64,000 bases of DNA from Parabacteroides bouchesdurhonensis (GCF_900186615.1 NZ_LT896588.1:2088523-2152522), one strand, 5' to 3'; shown: positions 35,614 to 45,436, counted from the first letter of the stretch. Translations and numbers: made by a program. The notes: generated by a model from the sequence alone, not told the origin.

Positions 35614-37647
35614 CTAAAAAACTTTATTGTTATATCCTGCATTGCCAACAGGAGAACCCGGCAATGGAGAATAGAAATTGTTTATATCTACCTGAGCTTC
35701 GGAAACGGAATTGAACTGCTTGTCGTTTTCCTGTGTTACAATGGCATCATTCATTTTTCTTATATATTTTCCGGGAGTATCATTTTGCAGAGAACAGGCA
35801 ATGTAAACATTATTATTTAATATCACTTGCGTATTGTAGTATTTGCCGTTTGCCTGAACTGCAAAAGAAAAACAATTAGCTATCGTATTATTTGAAATAT
35901 GAATGGTGGCGGCGTCTGTTAAACCATATATTCCCATGCCGCTGGATTGGCCATTAACAAATAAATTATTACAAACAATATGTGAAGCATTGTTTTCATT
36001 AGAACCGTGGAATTGGAAAATTTCTCCATATCCGTCGTGTACATAGTTGTCATGTACATATGTGTTTGTCGTATTTCCTCCAATAAGAAGTCCCATGCAC
36101 TGCCCAAACTGCTTTTCTGTTCCGAAATTAGCAATTTCATTGTTATATATCTCTAGTTGGTCAATAGATGATGTTTGTATGCCTTCATATCCCTGGTTGT
36201 GCATTTCATTATTATAGATTTTTACATTCTTCCACATAATAGGTCTTACATAAGTATGGGAAGGATTGGTTGGATGTGCTCCGGCATTATATCCTTTTCC
36301 ATTCTCGTCCCAACCCCAATAAATAGAAGAATGGCCTATGTACATTGCTTCACCTTTTGTATTTGATATACTTATATCGTGGATAAATAAGTTCTCCAAT
36401 TGGGAATTAGGATACCATGTTGTAGGATCGTCTTTTACAGGATCCGTTTTTGCAGTTATACCGACGCCTCCGTTTGTGATGATTAGGTTTTTTACTTCTG
36501 CATTGTCCGTGAAAGGCCTTAGATTTATTCCAAAATAAGCCGATTGCGCATTCCATTGCTGGCTTCCTTCCACTTTAAAATTGGAAGAATTATCTTCACT
36601 TCCAAGAGTTATATAATGACAATCTATTAGCTGAATAGCACTTGAATAAGCACCGTTTCTCCAACTTGGATCTCCTATTGTCAGTTTTTCTCCCGGGTAA
36701 TTGGTTATACGGATCGGATTTTGAGCATCTCCGTTTAATCCGACAATTCTTACACTCAAGAAGTTCCCTCTTAAAAAAATAATATCTCCGGGCTTTATAT
36801 CTTTCGTCTGGGGGAGATTCATATCTAACCTTCCCCTTGAATCAGGATATATTTGATGCGTATTTGTAAGGTTAACCTCTATGTCTTCATTCTTAACCTC
36901 GATATTATAGACCTGATTCCTTTTTAGTTCAGGGATGGTCTTACTAATAGTAACAGGAATATTTTTATTGTGACCATACATAACAGCCGTAACAGGTGTA
37001 TCGCTTTCGTAAAGGTTGGTTATGCCGGAAGTGAAGCCTGATATGGGGGATGTGAAATATATCGTAAGGTCTTGTTTGTTGTCGGATGAAAGGATTTTTT
37101 CTTCTTTAAACAGTCTTGTGTCTAAGGATACCTCTTTTATTTCTATACTGTCAATTTGAATATCCGCGTTTGAACGAATGTCAATATTGATTTGCGATAC
37201 ACTATGAAAAAGTTTGACAGTATTGTTTGTATTCATCGGGTTGGCAATAGTCTCTCCGGAGTAAAAATCTATTGCTTCCCATGGATCATTGTTGTTTTCA
37301 GTGCGTAGATTGAGGAATGATGTTCTGCTTGTTTTCCCTTCTTCCAAAGTAAGAAGAGACTCCGGCAGATCGAAATTAGCAAGAAAATATAGTTGGGACA
37401 TTGCCGGCACTTTTACAGCGATATGATTGTCGCTGTCTATTGTTAGGTTGCGTATTTCTTTGTAAAATGTGTCGTTAACAAATACATAGCAGTTTACATG
37501 TTCCAGTTTTGCCTCCGTCTCTAGATTTTCAGTCTCTAATCGAAGTGATACATTAATGTCTTCCTTGCTATAAGAATTATCCGGTGTATCCTTCAAACAG
37601 GAACATAAAAAAATCATTATAAATATGGGGAGGCATAATTTCTTCAT
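35614..37647 (-). CDS. Beta-helix lipoprotein with fimbrillin-like N-terminus
   Basis: 677 residues. Lipoprotein signal with Cys at FLCSC. Residues about 30-270 resemble the N-terminal part of fimbrillin-type/FimB-like proteins (VNVSLRLE-type opening, KVPAMSQLYFLANFDLPESL, ELKRNQVYNIEVK). From about 280 to 650 is a right-handed parallel beta helix, seen in RITNYPGEKLTIGDP, IQLIDCHYITLGS, VKNLIITNGGVGI, IHDISISNTKGEAMYIGHSS, LEIYNNEIANF and ISNNTIANCFSFAVQ, a fold common in polysaccharide lyases. No lyase catalytic residues can be assigned. It is probably surface-anchored and glycan-binding or cleaving. Start at 37647, 4 bp after the phosphorylase gene, so cotranscription is likely. Confidence 0.75.
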   Translation of the reverse strand: MKKLCLPIFIMIFLCSCLKDTPDNSYSKEDINVSLRLETENLETEAKLEHVNCYVFVNDTFYKEIRNLTIDSDNHIAVKVPAMSQLYFLANFDLPESLLTLEEGKTSRTSFLNLRTENNNDPWEAIDFYSGETIANPMNTNNTVKLFHSVSQINIDIRSNADIQIDSIEIKEVSLDTRLFKEEKILSSDNKQDLTIYFTSPISGFTSGITNLYESDTPVTAVMYGHNKNIPVTISKTIPELKRNQVYNIEVKNEDIEVNLTNTHQIYPDSRGRLDMNLPQTKDIKPGDIIFLRGNFLSVRIVGLNGDAQNPIRITNYPGEKLTIGDPSWRNGAYSSAIQLIDCHYITLGSEDNSSNFKVEGSQQWNAQSAYFGINLRPFTDNAEVKNLIITNGGVGITAKTDPVKDDPTTWYPNSQLENLFIHDISISNTKGEAMYIGHSSIYWGWDENGKGYNAGAHPTNPSHTYVRPIMWKNVKIYNNEMHNQGYEGIQTSSIDQLEIYNNEIANFGTEKQFGQCMGLLIGGNTTNTYVHDNYVHDGYGEIFQFHGSNENNASHIVCNNLFVNGQSSGMGIYGLTDAATIHISNNTIANCFSFAVQANGKYYNTQVILNNNVYIACSLQNDTPGKYIRKMNDAIVTQENDKQFNSVSEAQVDINNFYSPLPGSPVGNAGYNNKVF

Positions 37648-37651
37648 TTAC

Positions 37652-38521
37652 TTATATTCTATCCAGTACAGTTTCTATCAGATTAAGTATGGAACCTTTA
37701 TATTCTGTATTCATGTTTTTATTGACACGGCCGGCAATAATACAACAAACAGTCATTGCCCTGTGTCCCATTAATGCCGATAAACCGGCGAGAGACGAAC
37801 TTTCCATTTCAAAGTTTGTAATCCGGCTGCCGTTATAATCGAATGCTTCTATTTTCCGGTTCAATTCAGGGTCGGTGAGCGGAAGGCGCAGCTCCCGGCC
37901 TTGCGGACCATAGAATCCATTGGCGGCAATTGTTACTCCACGAATAATATCATCGCGTGTGATTTGCTCTATTAACGAATGGTCGGCTGAAACAACATAA
38001 GGAAACAGACCGGTTAATTTCCAATCCAATTGTTTTATTAATTCTTCTTCATATTCCTTGTCTCTTACTTTACCGGAATTGGCATAAAAATAGAGTACGC
38101 CATCGAATCCTATTGACTTTTCTGCGGCAACATAAGTTCCAACCGGAGTAAAAGGTTGGAGTCCGCCGGACGTTCCTACACGTACAAGCGTTAATTGGCG
38201 GAATTGGGGTTTGACTGTGCGCGTTGCAAAGTCTATGTTGGCAAGTGCATCCAGTTCATTTAATACAATATCGATATTATCTGTTCCGATACCATGCGAA
38301 ACGACAGTGATTCGTTTTCCTTTGTAGGTTCCGGTTATAGTATGAAATTCCCGGCTCGATACTTCACATTCTTTACTGTCGAAATAGGATGCAACCGTTG
38401 TTACACGTGACGGGTCGCCAACCAATACTATGCGGTCTGCAAGCTGTTCCGGTTTCAGATGCAGATGGAAAGCACTTCCATCTGCATTGATAACCAATTC
38501 TGATTCGGGAATTATTCTCAT
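37652..38521 (-). CDS. Nucleoside phosphorylase (uridine phosphorylase-like)
   Basis: 289 residues of the PNP/UDP family: IVLVGDPSRVTTVASYF, the phosphate-binding VRVGTSGGLQP, and FEMESSSLAGLSALMGHRAM near the end. It salvages nucleosides to base plus ribose-1-phosphate; which base cannot be fixed here. It follows floA by 4 bp on the same strand. Confidence 0.88.
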   Translation of the reverse strand: MRIIPESELVINADGSAFHLHLKPEQLADRIVLVGDPSRVTTVASYFDSKECEVSSREFHTITGTYKGKRITVVSHGIGTDNIDIVLNELDALANIDFATRTVKPQFRQLTLVRVGTSGGLQPFTPVGTYVAAEKSIGFDGVLYFYANSGKVRDKEYEEELIKQLDWKLTGLFPYVVSADHSLIEQITRDDIIRGVTIAANGFYGPQGRELRLPLTDPELNRKIEAFDYNGSRITNFEMESSSLAGLSALMGHRAMTVCCIIAGRVNKNMNTEYKGSILNLIETVLDRI

Positions 38522-38525
38522 TCTC

Positions 38526-39518
38526 TTAGTCTTTTAAAGGTTTTGAAGGAGCATTGCTTGGTTTGGCAATTGCTTCACGCATAGAAGTATCGGCTTCTAT
38601 GTTCTTCATTTTATAATAATCCATCACCCCTAAATTTCCGGTGCGGAAGGCATCAGCCATTGCTTTAGGAACTTCTGCTTCTGCTTCAATCACTTTCGCA
38701 CGGGCTTCTTGAGCTTTGGCTTTCATTTCCTGTTCCAGAGCTACAGCCATCGCACGACGTTCTTCTGCTTTAGCCTGAGCAATGTTTTTGTCTGCCTGTG
38801 CCTGATCCATTTGCAGATAAGCGCCGATGTTCTTTCCTATATCAATATCGGCAATATCAATGGACAAGATTTCAAAAGCAGTTCCCGCATCCAGTCCTTT
38901 GCGTAGTACGAGCTTGGAGATTGAATCCGGGTTTTCCAATACAGTCTTATGACTGTCTGATGAACCGATAGACGATACAATGCCTTCTCCAACACGGGCA
39001 AGGATTGTTTCTTCGCCTGCTCCACCAACAAGTTGTTTGATATTGGCACGTACAGTGACGCGGGCTTTTGCTATCAGCTGGATGCCGTCTTTGGCCACTG
39101 CAGTAACCGGCGGAGTGTCAATTACTTTGGGATTTACAGACATCTGCACTGCTTCAAATACATCTCGTCCTGCCAAGTCGATAGCTGTTGCCATCTGGAA
39201 GGGCAAGTCGATGTTTGCCTTAGAGGCGGAAACAAGTGCGTGAACCACTTTTTCTACATGTCCGCCGGCCAGATAATGTGCTTCCAGTTCATCGCGGGTC
39301 AATGTCTTAAGACCGGCTTTGTGGGCTTCAATCATGGCTCGTGTAATGATATAAGGAGGCACGTTTCTTATTCTCATCAAAAACAATTGAATAAGCGAAA
39401 TGTTTACGCCCGATACTTTGGCCGAAATCCATAACAGAAACGGCACATAATAGAAAAAGATTACCAGCAGCAGCACCGCAGCACCTAGCAGGATAAGAGG
39501 CAAAAAGGTCATTTCCAT
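38526..39518 (-). CDS. floA: Flotillin-like SPFH protein FloA
   Basis: 330 residues. An N-terminal membrane hairpin (about 5-27) is followed by [19 protein letters not shown] and the SPFH/band-7 region, then an Ala/Glu-rich coiled coil ([20 protein letters not shown]). This matches YqfA/FloA, which organises membrane microdomains together with NfeD proteins. The nfeD-like gene lies 29 bp upstream on the same strand. Confidence 0.92.
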   Translation of the reverse strand: MEMTFLPLILLGAAVLLLVIFFYYVPFLLWISAKVSGVNISLIQLFLMRIRNVPPYIITRAMIEAHKAGLKTLTRDELEAHYLAGGHVEKVVHALVSASKANIDLPFQMATAIDLAGRDVFEAVQMSVNPKVIDTPPVTAVAKDGIQLIAKARVTVRANIKQLVGGAGEETILARVGEGIVSSIGSSDSHKTVLENPDSISKLVLRKGLDAGTAFEILSIDIADIDIGKNIGAYLQMDQAQADKNIAQAKAEERRAMAVALEQEMKAKAQEARAKVIEAEAEVPKAMADAFRTGNLGVMDYYKMKNIEADTSMREAIAKPSNAPSKPLKD

Positions 39519-39547
39519 GTGTGTGTAATTTTAAAATGAGTATTTGT

Positions 39548-40021
39548 TTATTCGTTTTTTAATCTCACTATAATATTATAACTGTCTATGCGCACTACAA
39601 TAACCGGAGTATTCTCATCTATGAGTTCCTCCTGGGCCTTTGCTTCAACGGTTATTCCTTTAATCCGGGCTTTGCCGATGGGAGCTAAGCGAGACAGCGT
39701 AATACCTTCGTCTCCGGGCTGAATACCCAGATCGCGACTTGATGTCAATTTGGAATCTATATCTGTTTTCAATGCTATCCGGTTAAAAGATTTAGCCCTT
39801 AACAGCCAGATAAATATAAGTCCGAAAACGATGGCGGATGATGCCAAAGTGATATGGCCTATCATCGCTCCTGCCGTATATGCGTAGATAATTCCCCCGG
39901 CTGCGAAAATAAATCCTCCTATGCCTGCCAGTGTAATGCCGGGCAAAAGAAATATTTCCAGCAGAATGAGCACAATGGCTACAATCATAAGGAATGCAAT
40001 GATAGCAATCTCCAATATCAT
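39548..40021 (-). CDS. NfeD-like membrane protein
   Basis: 157 residues with four hydrophobic helices in the first 90 residues (IIAFLMIVAIVLILLEIFLL, GIGGFIFAAGGIIYAYTAG, ASSAIVFGLIFIWLL) and a C-terminal OB-fold (GDEGITLSRLAPIGKARI, NTPVIVVRIDSYNIIV). It is the short NfeD form that pairs with flotillins. Here the partner FloA is directly downstream and a TPR protein upstream. Confidence 0.9.
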   Translation of the reverse strand: MILEIAIIAFLMIVAIVLILLEIFLLPGITLAGIGGFIFAAGGIIYAYTAGAMIGHITLASSAIVFGLIFIWLLRAKSFNRIALKTDIDSKLTSSRDLGIQPGDEGITLSRLAPIGKARIKGITVEAKAQEELIDENTPVIVVRIDSYNIIVRLKNE

Positions 40022-40033
40022 AATAGTAATTAA

Positions 40034-41473
40034 TTATCTGTTCTTTTTCAGAAATGTCATTTCCGCATTGCGAGCTTTCTTTTCCAGTTCGGAAGGCTGG
40101 GAGAGTAACTCGTCCAATTGTTCTTCTGCCTGTAAAATAACAGGTTTTAATTGATCCCGCTTGGCATTATTGCCATTGTTCCAGGATGTACGCAGATTAT
40201 TTATCTTGTTTTCCAGTTCTTTTATTTGCTTATTAAGTGCTATTACCTTTGTATAATAGTTCTTTGCTTCGGGGCTTTTTATTTCGTCCAGCGTATAATA
40301 AACCGTGTTGTTGTTTATTACAAATTCAAAGTCTTTTTTGATTTCTTCCACTCCATAAGGTATTTCTTTATGCGCTAATTGTATCAAGCTCGCATAATTG
40401 CTGTCCGGTTTCCACGAATCTTTGATGGAAGATAACATCCCACGGGAACGTTTCAATTCTATGTCGTCGCTATCTACACGTGTGCGGTTATCGTTTGGAA
40501 TGAACAGATAGACACATACTTTGCTTTCCGGCTGATAACGGTCGGAAACAAACCAGCCTAACCCTTTCACTTCATCTATTACCATCATGTAGTCGTTGAA
40601 GGGCGAATTATAAGGCATGCCCAGTTGTTCCGGTGCCAAATAATTATCGGAATTCATATTATAGCGGGTAACAAACAGATCGTATCCGCCCAATGAACCG
40701 TTTCCTTTGGAGGCATAATAAATGGTTACTCCATCAGGAAGGACAAATGGATAGTTGTCATCGTCATTGCTGTTTACATTCATTGGTAATTGTTTCTCGT
40801 CACCCCAATTATCCATTATGTATGATTGGTTGAACAGGCAGTAGCGGTCGCCATCGGTAGGATGGGCATAATATACTTTATCTCCTTTCTGGTTCATATA
40901 TACAGTGGATTGCACAGGTATATCCGTTTCGAAAAACTCTTCAAAAGGCATTAGCTTTCCGCTTTCTTCACTTAATATGTATGCAGAAAGAAAAGCGTCT
41001 TTGTCTACAACCATACTGTCTATCACTTGTACGTTTTCCACCTTTTCCATCATTCGGAGAGCTTTGTCTGCCAGTTCCTGACGGGCTTCGTATATTTCTA
41101 CCGGCTGTTTTTTCTTTGACAGCAAACTGATATATTCTTCATACATTTCGGAGGCTTCTTCAAAACGGTATGTCTGGTAATATACTTCTGCCAGGTAGCG
41201 ATATGCTTCCTGAACTTTTCGTTTGACGGCCACTTTCAAATGCTTCTCCGCACCGTCCAGATCGCCGGTTTCAAAGCAGCAAACGCCGTACCAGTGATTG
41301 TATGACGAGTTACTGGGTGCTTGTTTTACTAACTTTTCAAATGCGGGCTTTGCTTCGGCATAATTCCCTTCATTGTATAATTTCTTTGCCTGATCCAGAC
41401 TTTGTGCTTGCAGTCCGCTGCATAGCAATGCTATTGCTATAGTATAAAATATTTTTTTTGATAACGGTTTCAT
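40034..41473 (-). CDS. Exported TPR protein with WD40/PD40-like segment
   Basis: 479 residues, signal peptide about 1-23 (ending LQAQ). Residues about 25-150 form tetratricopeptide repeats (LDQAKKLYNEGNYAEAKPAF, AYRYLAEVYYQTYRFEEASE). The middle has strand patterns of PD40-like propellers (YPFVLPDGVTIYYASKGN, GGYDLFVTRYN, GWFVSDRYQPES), and the C-terminus is a coiled coil. This layout is seen in OmpA-associated proteins of Bacteroidetes. It heads the nfeD-floA operon. Confidence 0.8.
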   Translation of the reverse strand: MKPLSKKIFYTIAIALLCSGLQAQSLDQAKKLYNEGNYAEAKPAFEKLVKQAPSNSSYNHWYGVCCFETGDLDGAEKHLKVAVKRKVQEAYRYLAEVYYQTYRFEEASEMYEEYISLLSKKKQPVEIYEARQELADKALRMMEKVENVQVIDSMVVDKDAFLSAYILSEESGKLMPFEEFFETDIPVQSTVYMNQKGDKVYYAHPTDGDRYCLFNQSYIMDNWGDEKQLPMNVNSNDDDNYPFVLPDGVTIYYASKGNGSLGGYDLFVTRYNMNSDNYLAPEQLGMPYNSPFNDYMMVIDEVKGLGWFVSDRYQPESKVCVYLFIPNDNRTRVDSDDIELKRSRGMLSSIKDSWKPDSNYASLIQLAHKEIPYGVEEIKKDFEFVINNNTVYYTLDEIKSPEAKNYYTKVIALNKQIKELENKINNLRTSWNNGNNAKRDQLKPVILQAEEQLDELLSQPSELEKKARNAEMTFLKKNR

Positions 41474-41887
41474 TTATTTTGTGCCTTCTTATGTCTTCAA
41501 CAAAGATAATGTGTTTGCAGATATATCAAAAGTAATCGGTGAAAAACTTCTTATGTAAAGCGTAAGAAGTTGAATCTGTTCGTATTTGAATGCAGGAACG
41601 GTTATTCGGTTGAGCCGGAAAAGTATTGTTTTGGTCGTGACATATTAATTCATTAGTCCTGTTCTTTTATGTAAAAGATCCCGCATTTTTATTCTTTTGA
41701 CCTAGGGCAAAATCAATTTTGAGCCTGGTCAAAATCAATTACGACTTAGGTCAAAATTAATTTCTAGCCAGGTCAAAAGAATAAATATTGCTATACTTTT
41801 TGCTAAATCTTCCTGAATTTAAAGATAGAGACAGGTATGAATTGAGGTAAAATCGGTGCAGATATGCGGATATTGGGCTTCAATGAT
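41474..41887. other. Spacer holding an inverted-repeat element
   Basis: 414 bp without a gene between two divergent genes. It contains the 98-bp inverted-repeat element at 41688-41785. Confidence 0.6.
41688..41785. repeat. Small inverted-repeat element with internal 22-bp tandem units
   Basis: Perfect 16-bp terminal inverted repeats (TTTATTCTTTTGACCT at 41688-41703, its complement at 41770-41785) enclose about four degenerate units of 22-23 bp built on GGTCAAAATCAATT. No ORF inside. It looks like a MITE- or REP-type element; no target duplication was confirmed. Confidence 0.7.
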
Positions 41888-41895
41888 TATTTTTG
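41888..41895 (+). promoter_or_regulatory. -7 box of ttcA-like gene
   Basis: TATTTTTG lies 19 bp before ATG 41914 and matches TAnnTTTG. It supports the ATG at 41914 over the in-frame TTG at 41893, which would lie inside the promoter. Confidence 0.55.
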
Positions 41896-41913
41896 CAATC
41901 TATTCAATTGGGT

Positions 41914-42657
41914 ATGGCAAAATTGACAGAAGAGGAGAAATTGTTCCGTAAGGTGGAAGAAAAGGTGAAGAAGGCTATTTTTGATTATGGTCTGATTCAA
42001 GATGGCGACCGCATATTAATAGGACTCTCAGGAGGAAAGGACTCGTTGGCTTTGGTGGATTTATTGGGGCGACGTTCCAGGATATTCCGCCCGAAGTTTG
42101 AAGTGGTGGTGGCACATATCGTTATGACGAATATACCCTATTGTTCGGATATGGAATATTTGAGAAGCTGCGCCGAAGAATACGGGCTGCCGTTTATTGT
42201 ACATGAAACCAGTTTTGATGCTTCTACCGATACCCGTAAATCGCCTTGCTTTTTGTGCTCGTGGACGCGCAGAAAGGCTTTGTTCGATATAGCTAAAGCA
42301 AATGGTTGCAATAAGATTGCGCTGGGACATCATCAGGATGATATTCTGGAAACGCTATTAATGAATATGGTTCATCAAGGAGCTTTCGGTACAATGCCGC
42401 CTCGCTTGAAGATGGATAAGTTCGATATGGAGGTTATCCGTCCGATGTGTTTGGTAGAAGAAAAAGAGCTGATGCGGATTGCTGCCTGGAAAGGATATAA
42501 GAAACAGGTGAAAAACTGTCCTTATGAATCCGGCTCAAGCCGTTCGGAAATGAAAGAAGTGCTTGCCCGTCTGGAAGCTATCAATCCGGAGGCTCGTTAT
42601 AGTTTATGGGGCAGTATGACGAATATTCAGGATGGTTACTTACCGCGCAAGGTCTGA
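41914..42657 (+). CDS. TtcA-family tRNA 2-thiolation protein
   Basis: 247 residues. PP-loop ATPase motif [14 protein letters not shown], the CXXC pair in [15 protein letters not shown], the [11 protein letters not shown] motif and a later cysteine in [10 protein letters not shown] match TtcA, which thiolates cytidine 32 in tRNA using an Fe-S cluster. In Bacteroidetes some members are only TtcA-like, so the exact tRNA position is inferred. The last 22 bp overlap the convergent miaA. Confidence 0.85.
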   Translation: MAKLTEEEKLFRKVEEKVKKAIFDYGLIQDGDRILIGLSGGKDSLALVDLLGRRSRIFRPKFEVVVAHIVMTNIPYCSDMEYLRSCAEEYGLPFIVHETSFDASTDTRKSPCFLCSWTRRKALFDIAKANGCNKIALGHHQDDILETLLMNMVHQGAFGTMPPRLKMDKFDMEVIRPMCLVEEKELMRIAAWKGYKKQVKNCPYESGSSRSEMKEVLARLEAINPEARYSLWGSMTNIQDGYLPRKV

Positions 42658-43538
42658 ATATGGGCTAATATCTCGGCTTCCCGGTCGGGATGAAACCAGC
42701 TTATTTCTTCGTCACGTTTAAACCATGTCATTTGTTTGCGGGCATATACGCGTGAATTTCGTTTGATTTTTTCTACAGCGAAATCCAATGTCCATTCTCC
42801 ATCCAGGTATTTAAATAATTCCTTGTAACCAACTGTGTTTAAAGAGTTCAGGTGTTTGTATGGATATACCCGGCGGGCTTCTTCCAGCAATCCGTCGTTC
42901 ATCATCTGGTCTACCCTGCGGTTGATGCGGTCGTACAGTTCTTCACGCTCGCAGGTAAGTCCTATCTGTATGATGCGGAACGGGCGTTCTTTCCGGCTAT
43001 TGGTGCGGAATGATGAATAGGGTTTTCCGGTCATGCGGCAAATCTCTACGGCATGGATGACGCGTTTGTAGTTGTTGCGGTCTACTTCTTCGTAGTGAAC
43101 AGGGTCACAGTCTTTAAGCTCTTTTAGAATGGGAGCAAGTCCTTCGCGTTCATATTGAGCATATATAGCGTTGCGGATTTCGGGGGTAACGGTCGGGATA
43201 TCGTCTATCCCTTTACATACGGCATCTATGTACATCATACTGCCGCCGGTCATAATTACTGTGGAAGTTGCCTGGAATAATGAAGGAAGCAGCGATATGA
43301 CATCTTCTTCAAAACTGCTGGCGCTATAGTAATCGGTAAGTGCTAATGTGCCAACCATGTAATGCTTTACACGTGCTATCTGTTCGGCTGTAGGAGCTGC
43401 GGTACCAATTGGCAGGTCGCGGTAAAGCTGGCGTGAATCGGCCGAAATAATGGGCGATTGGAAATGTTCGGCTATACGCAGGCTGAGTTCCGTTTTTCCA
43501 ACACCGGTCGGTCCTAATAATATAACTAAAGTGTTCAT
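42636..43538 (-). CDS. miaA: tRNA dimethylallyltransferase
   Basis: 300 residues. Walker-type [14 protein letters not shown], the [20 protein letters not shown] stretch, [12 protein letters not shown], and [15 protein letters not shown] near the end. It adds an isopentenyl group to A37 of tRNAs reading U-starting codons. The ATG at 43538 starts [10 protein letters not shown] as in the family; an upstream in-frame ATG at 43658 would add 40 unrelated residues. Confidence 0.93.
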   Translation of the reverse strand: MNTLVILLGPTGVGKTELSLRIAEHFQSPIISADSRQLYRDLPIGTAAPTAEQIARVKHYMVGTLALTDYYSASSFEEDVISLLPSLFQATSTVIMTGGSMMYIDAVCKGIDDIPTVTPEIRNAIYAQYEREGLAPILKELKDCDPVHYEEVDRNNYKRVIHAVEICRMTGKPYSSFRTNSRKERPFRIIQIGLTCEREELYDRINRRVDQMMNDGLLEEARRVYPYKHLNSLNTVGYKELFKYLDGEWTLDFAVEKIKRNSRVYARKQMTWFKRDEEISWFHPDREAEILAHIQTLRGK

Positions 43539-43685
43539 AGGTGGATGTCTTGATAAAATAGTACTTTTTAGCATGCCGGCGGGCAGGGCCGTGTCAAAGA
43601 TAAGTATATTTTGACGTGGAAAGAATTGCCTGTCGGATATAATGTCATATTTTTGCATTTTGTTAAGCTAAAGATAAAAAATAAT

Positions 43686-44057
43686 ATGCAGGGTTTTTAT
43701 GCGATTTTGTTATTGCTTGTTTCTAATATATTCATGACCTGTGCGTGGTACGGACATTTGAAGATGAAACAACAGTTCAGCTGGTTTGAACATTTGCCGC
43801 TTATCGGCGTTATTCTATTTAGTTGGATAATTGCTTTTTTTGAGTATTGTTGCCAGGTGCCGGCCAACCGTATCGGTTTCCGTGATAACGGCGGGCCGTT
43901 TAACCTGATTCAACTGAAAGTAATACAGGAAGTAATTACCCTGGTGGTGTTTGTTGCTTTCAGTACGATTGCTTTTAAAGGAGAATCATTTAAATGGAAT
44001 CATGCGCTTGCATTCTTGTTTTTGGTCGCTGCCGTTTATTTGGTCTTTAAAAAGTAG
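43686..44057 (+). CDS. DMT/DUF486 family small membrane protein
   Basis: 123 residues with four helices, beginning MQGFYAILLLLVSNIFMTCA and carrying the family stretch FFEYCCQVPANRIGFRDNGG. Relatives look like half-size drug/metabolite transporters, but transport is unproven. The ATG at 43686 is chosen because it begins the first helix; the frame extends to 43611 without a matching segment. Confidence 0.88.
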   Translation: MQGFYAILLLLVSNIFMTCAWYGHLKMKQQFSWFEHLPLIGVILFSWIIAFFEYCCQVPANRIGFRDNGGPFNLIQLKVIQEVITLVVFVAFSTIAFKGESFKWNHALAFLFLVAAVYLVFKK

Positions 44058-44087
44058 AGAATATTTATCTATAAACTGTGTTATTCC

Positions 44088-44825
44088 ATGAAGCGAATCG
44101 TTATTATAGGTGCTACTTCCGGAATAGGAAATGAAGTTGCGAAAATTTATTTGGAACAAGGTTGCCGCGTTGGTGCTGCCGGACGGAGACAGAAAGAGCT
44201 GGAAGAACTAAAGGCGTTGTTCCCCGGTCAGGTGGAAATACAACCTTTGGATGTGACAGAGAGTGATGCTCCGGAAAAACTGCAACTCCTGATCGACAAG
44301 TTGGGCGGAATGGATTTGTTTCTGTTGAGCTCGGGTGTAGGAAGTCAGAATCTGCAACTTGATCCTGCTATCGAGTTGAAAACAGCGAGTACGAATGTGG
44401 ATGGTTTTATCCGGATGGTAACTGCTGCGTTTGACTATTTTAAGAAGCAGGGGGGCGGACATTTGGCCGTTATCAGTTCCATTGCCGGGACGAAGGGGCT
44501 TGGTTCTGCTCCGGCGTACTCGGCAACCAAGCGTTTTCAGAATACATATATTGAAGCGCTGGAACAGTTGTCATATATGGAGAAATTGAATATTTGCTTT
44601 ACTGATATCCGTCCGGGTTTTGTGGCTACGGCTTTGTTGAAAGATGATACATATCCAATGCTGATGATGCCTGCTGATGTGGCTCGCTATATTGTGAAGG
44701 CGCTTAAAAAGAAACAACATGTTGTAACGATTGATATTTGCTATGCAGTGTTGGTGTTTTTCTGGCGGATGATTCCCCGTTGGCTCTGGAGAAGGCTTCC
44801 TATAAAAACAAAGCATCAGCAATAA
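44088..44825 (+). CDS. Short-chain dehydrogenase/reductase
   Basis: 245 residues. Nucleotide motif GATSGIGNEV, LLSSGVGSQ, catalytic Ser in VISSIAGTKG and YSATK (YxxxK). The last 35 residues contain a hydrophobic helix (AVLVFFWRMIPRWLW), suggesting membrane attachment. Substrate unknown. It starts 30 bp after the DUF486 gene, so cotranscription is likely. Confidence 0.88.
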   Translation: MKRIVIIGATSGIGNEVAKIYLEQGCRVGAAGRRQKELEELKALFPGQVEIQPLDVTESDAPEKLQLLIDKLGGMDLFLLSSGVGSQNLQLDPAIELKTASTNVDGFIRMVTAAFDYFKKQGGGHLAVISSIAGTKGLGSAPAYSATKRFQNTYIEALEQLSYMEKLNICFTDIRPGFVATALLKDDTYPMLMMPADVARYIVKALKKKQHVVTIDICYAVLVFFWRMIPRWLWRRLPIKTKHQQ

Positions 44826-44853
44826 CAAAAGGAATAGTTATTGCTGATGCTTT
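44810..44853. terminator. Bidirectional terminator between convergent genes
   Basis: A perfect 17-bp stem (AAAGCATCAGCAATAAC at 44810-44826 with 44837-44853) overlaps the stop codon of the SDR gene and lies downstream of the gene at 44876-45436. Confidence 0.85.
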
Positions 44854-44875
44854 ATATGAATATGTGAATTTGCTA

Positions 44876-45436
44876 TTAGAACCGTTCGTCGTCGTACGGA
44901 TTATCCATTGGACCGTCTCCCAATCCTTCAAAACCTTCTTTGTCCAGTTCGTCAATATCGAATTCTGAATCTCCGTAGAAATCTTCACCAACTTCGGTAT
45001 TTCCATTTTTGGGATCGAATTCATCAAAAGAAATAAACTGGGGCGGAGGTGTTCCGATAGCCTTGTCGCAGATTGGTTTATCTAAGTCTTTACCCGGAAC
45101 TATTTCACGTAACTCCATGAAGAATGCACGTTCTGTCATATAATCGAAAACGAAGAGTAACTTTTGACGTTCATCTTCCAGGAGTTCTTCCAGTGGTGTT
45201 TCTTCCATGATATAACTATCAACTTCAGAAGAAGTATCCATTTCCACTAATGTAATTTCGGTTTTCTTACTCCAGTCATCTTCACAAATAAAAAAAGAAC
45301 ACATTTGGTCTTTTGTATAACCTACGGAGTCCAGAATTACATTATGTAAATCCAAGAAGGTGGCTTCGGAATCAATAGTGATTTCACGCTTGAAGTCATC
45401 TGCTTCGTCTGATAGGATTAGAAATCTAAACAACAT
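44876..45436 (-). CDS. Plasmid pRiA4b ORF-3-like protein
   Basis: 186 residues. The N-terminal 130 match the pRiA4b ORF-3/IS1096 TnpR-like fold: FLILSDEADDFKREITIDSE, FLDLHNVILDSVGYTKDQM, FFICEDDW, LLFVFDYMTERAFFMEL. The C-terminal 50 residues are highly acidic (FDIDELDKEGFEGLGDGP). The family is named from plasmids and insertion elements, but no transposase or repeat lies nearby, so it is a domesticated chromosomal gene here. Function unknown. Confidence 0.8.
   Translation of the reverse strand: MLFRFLILSDEADDFKREITIDSEATFLDLHNVILDSVGYTKDQMCSFFICEDDWSKKTEITLVEMDTSSEVDSYIMEETPLEELLEDERQKLLFVFDYMTERAFFMELREIVPGKDLDKPICDKAIGTPPPQFISFDEFDPKNGNTEVGEDFYGDSEFDIDELDKEGFEGLGDGPMDNPYDDERF

Noticed and set aside
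38526..41473. Novel system around FloA, NfeD and the TPR protein
   Set aside because: Flotillin with NfeD is a known pairing, and the TPR/PD40 protein is ordinary for the phylum.
41688..41785. CRISPR array
   Set aside because: Units are degenerate, adjoin without spacers of constant length, and the ends are inverted; no cas genes are present.
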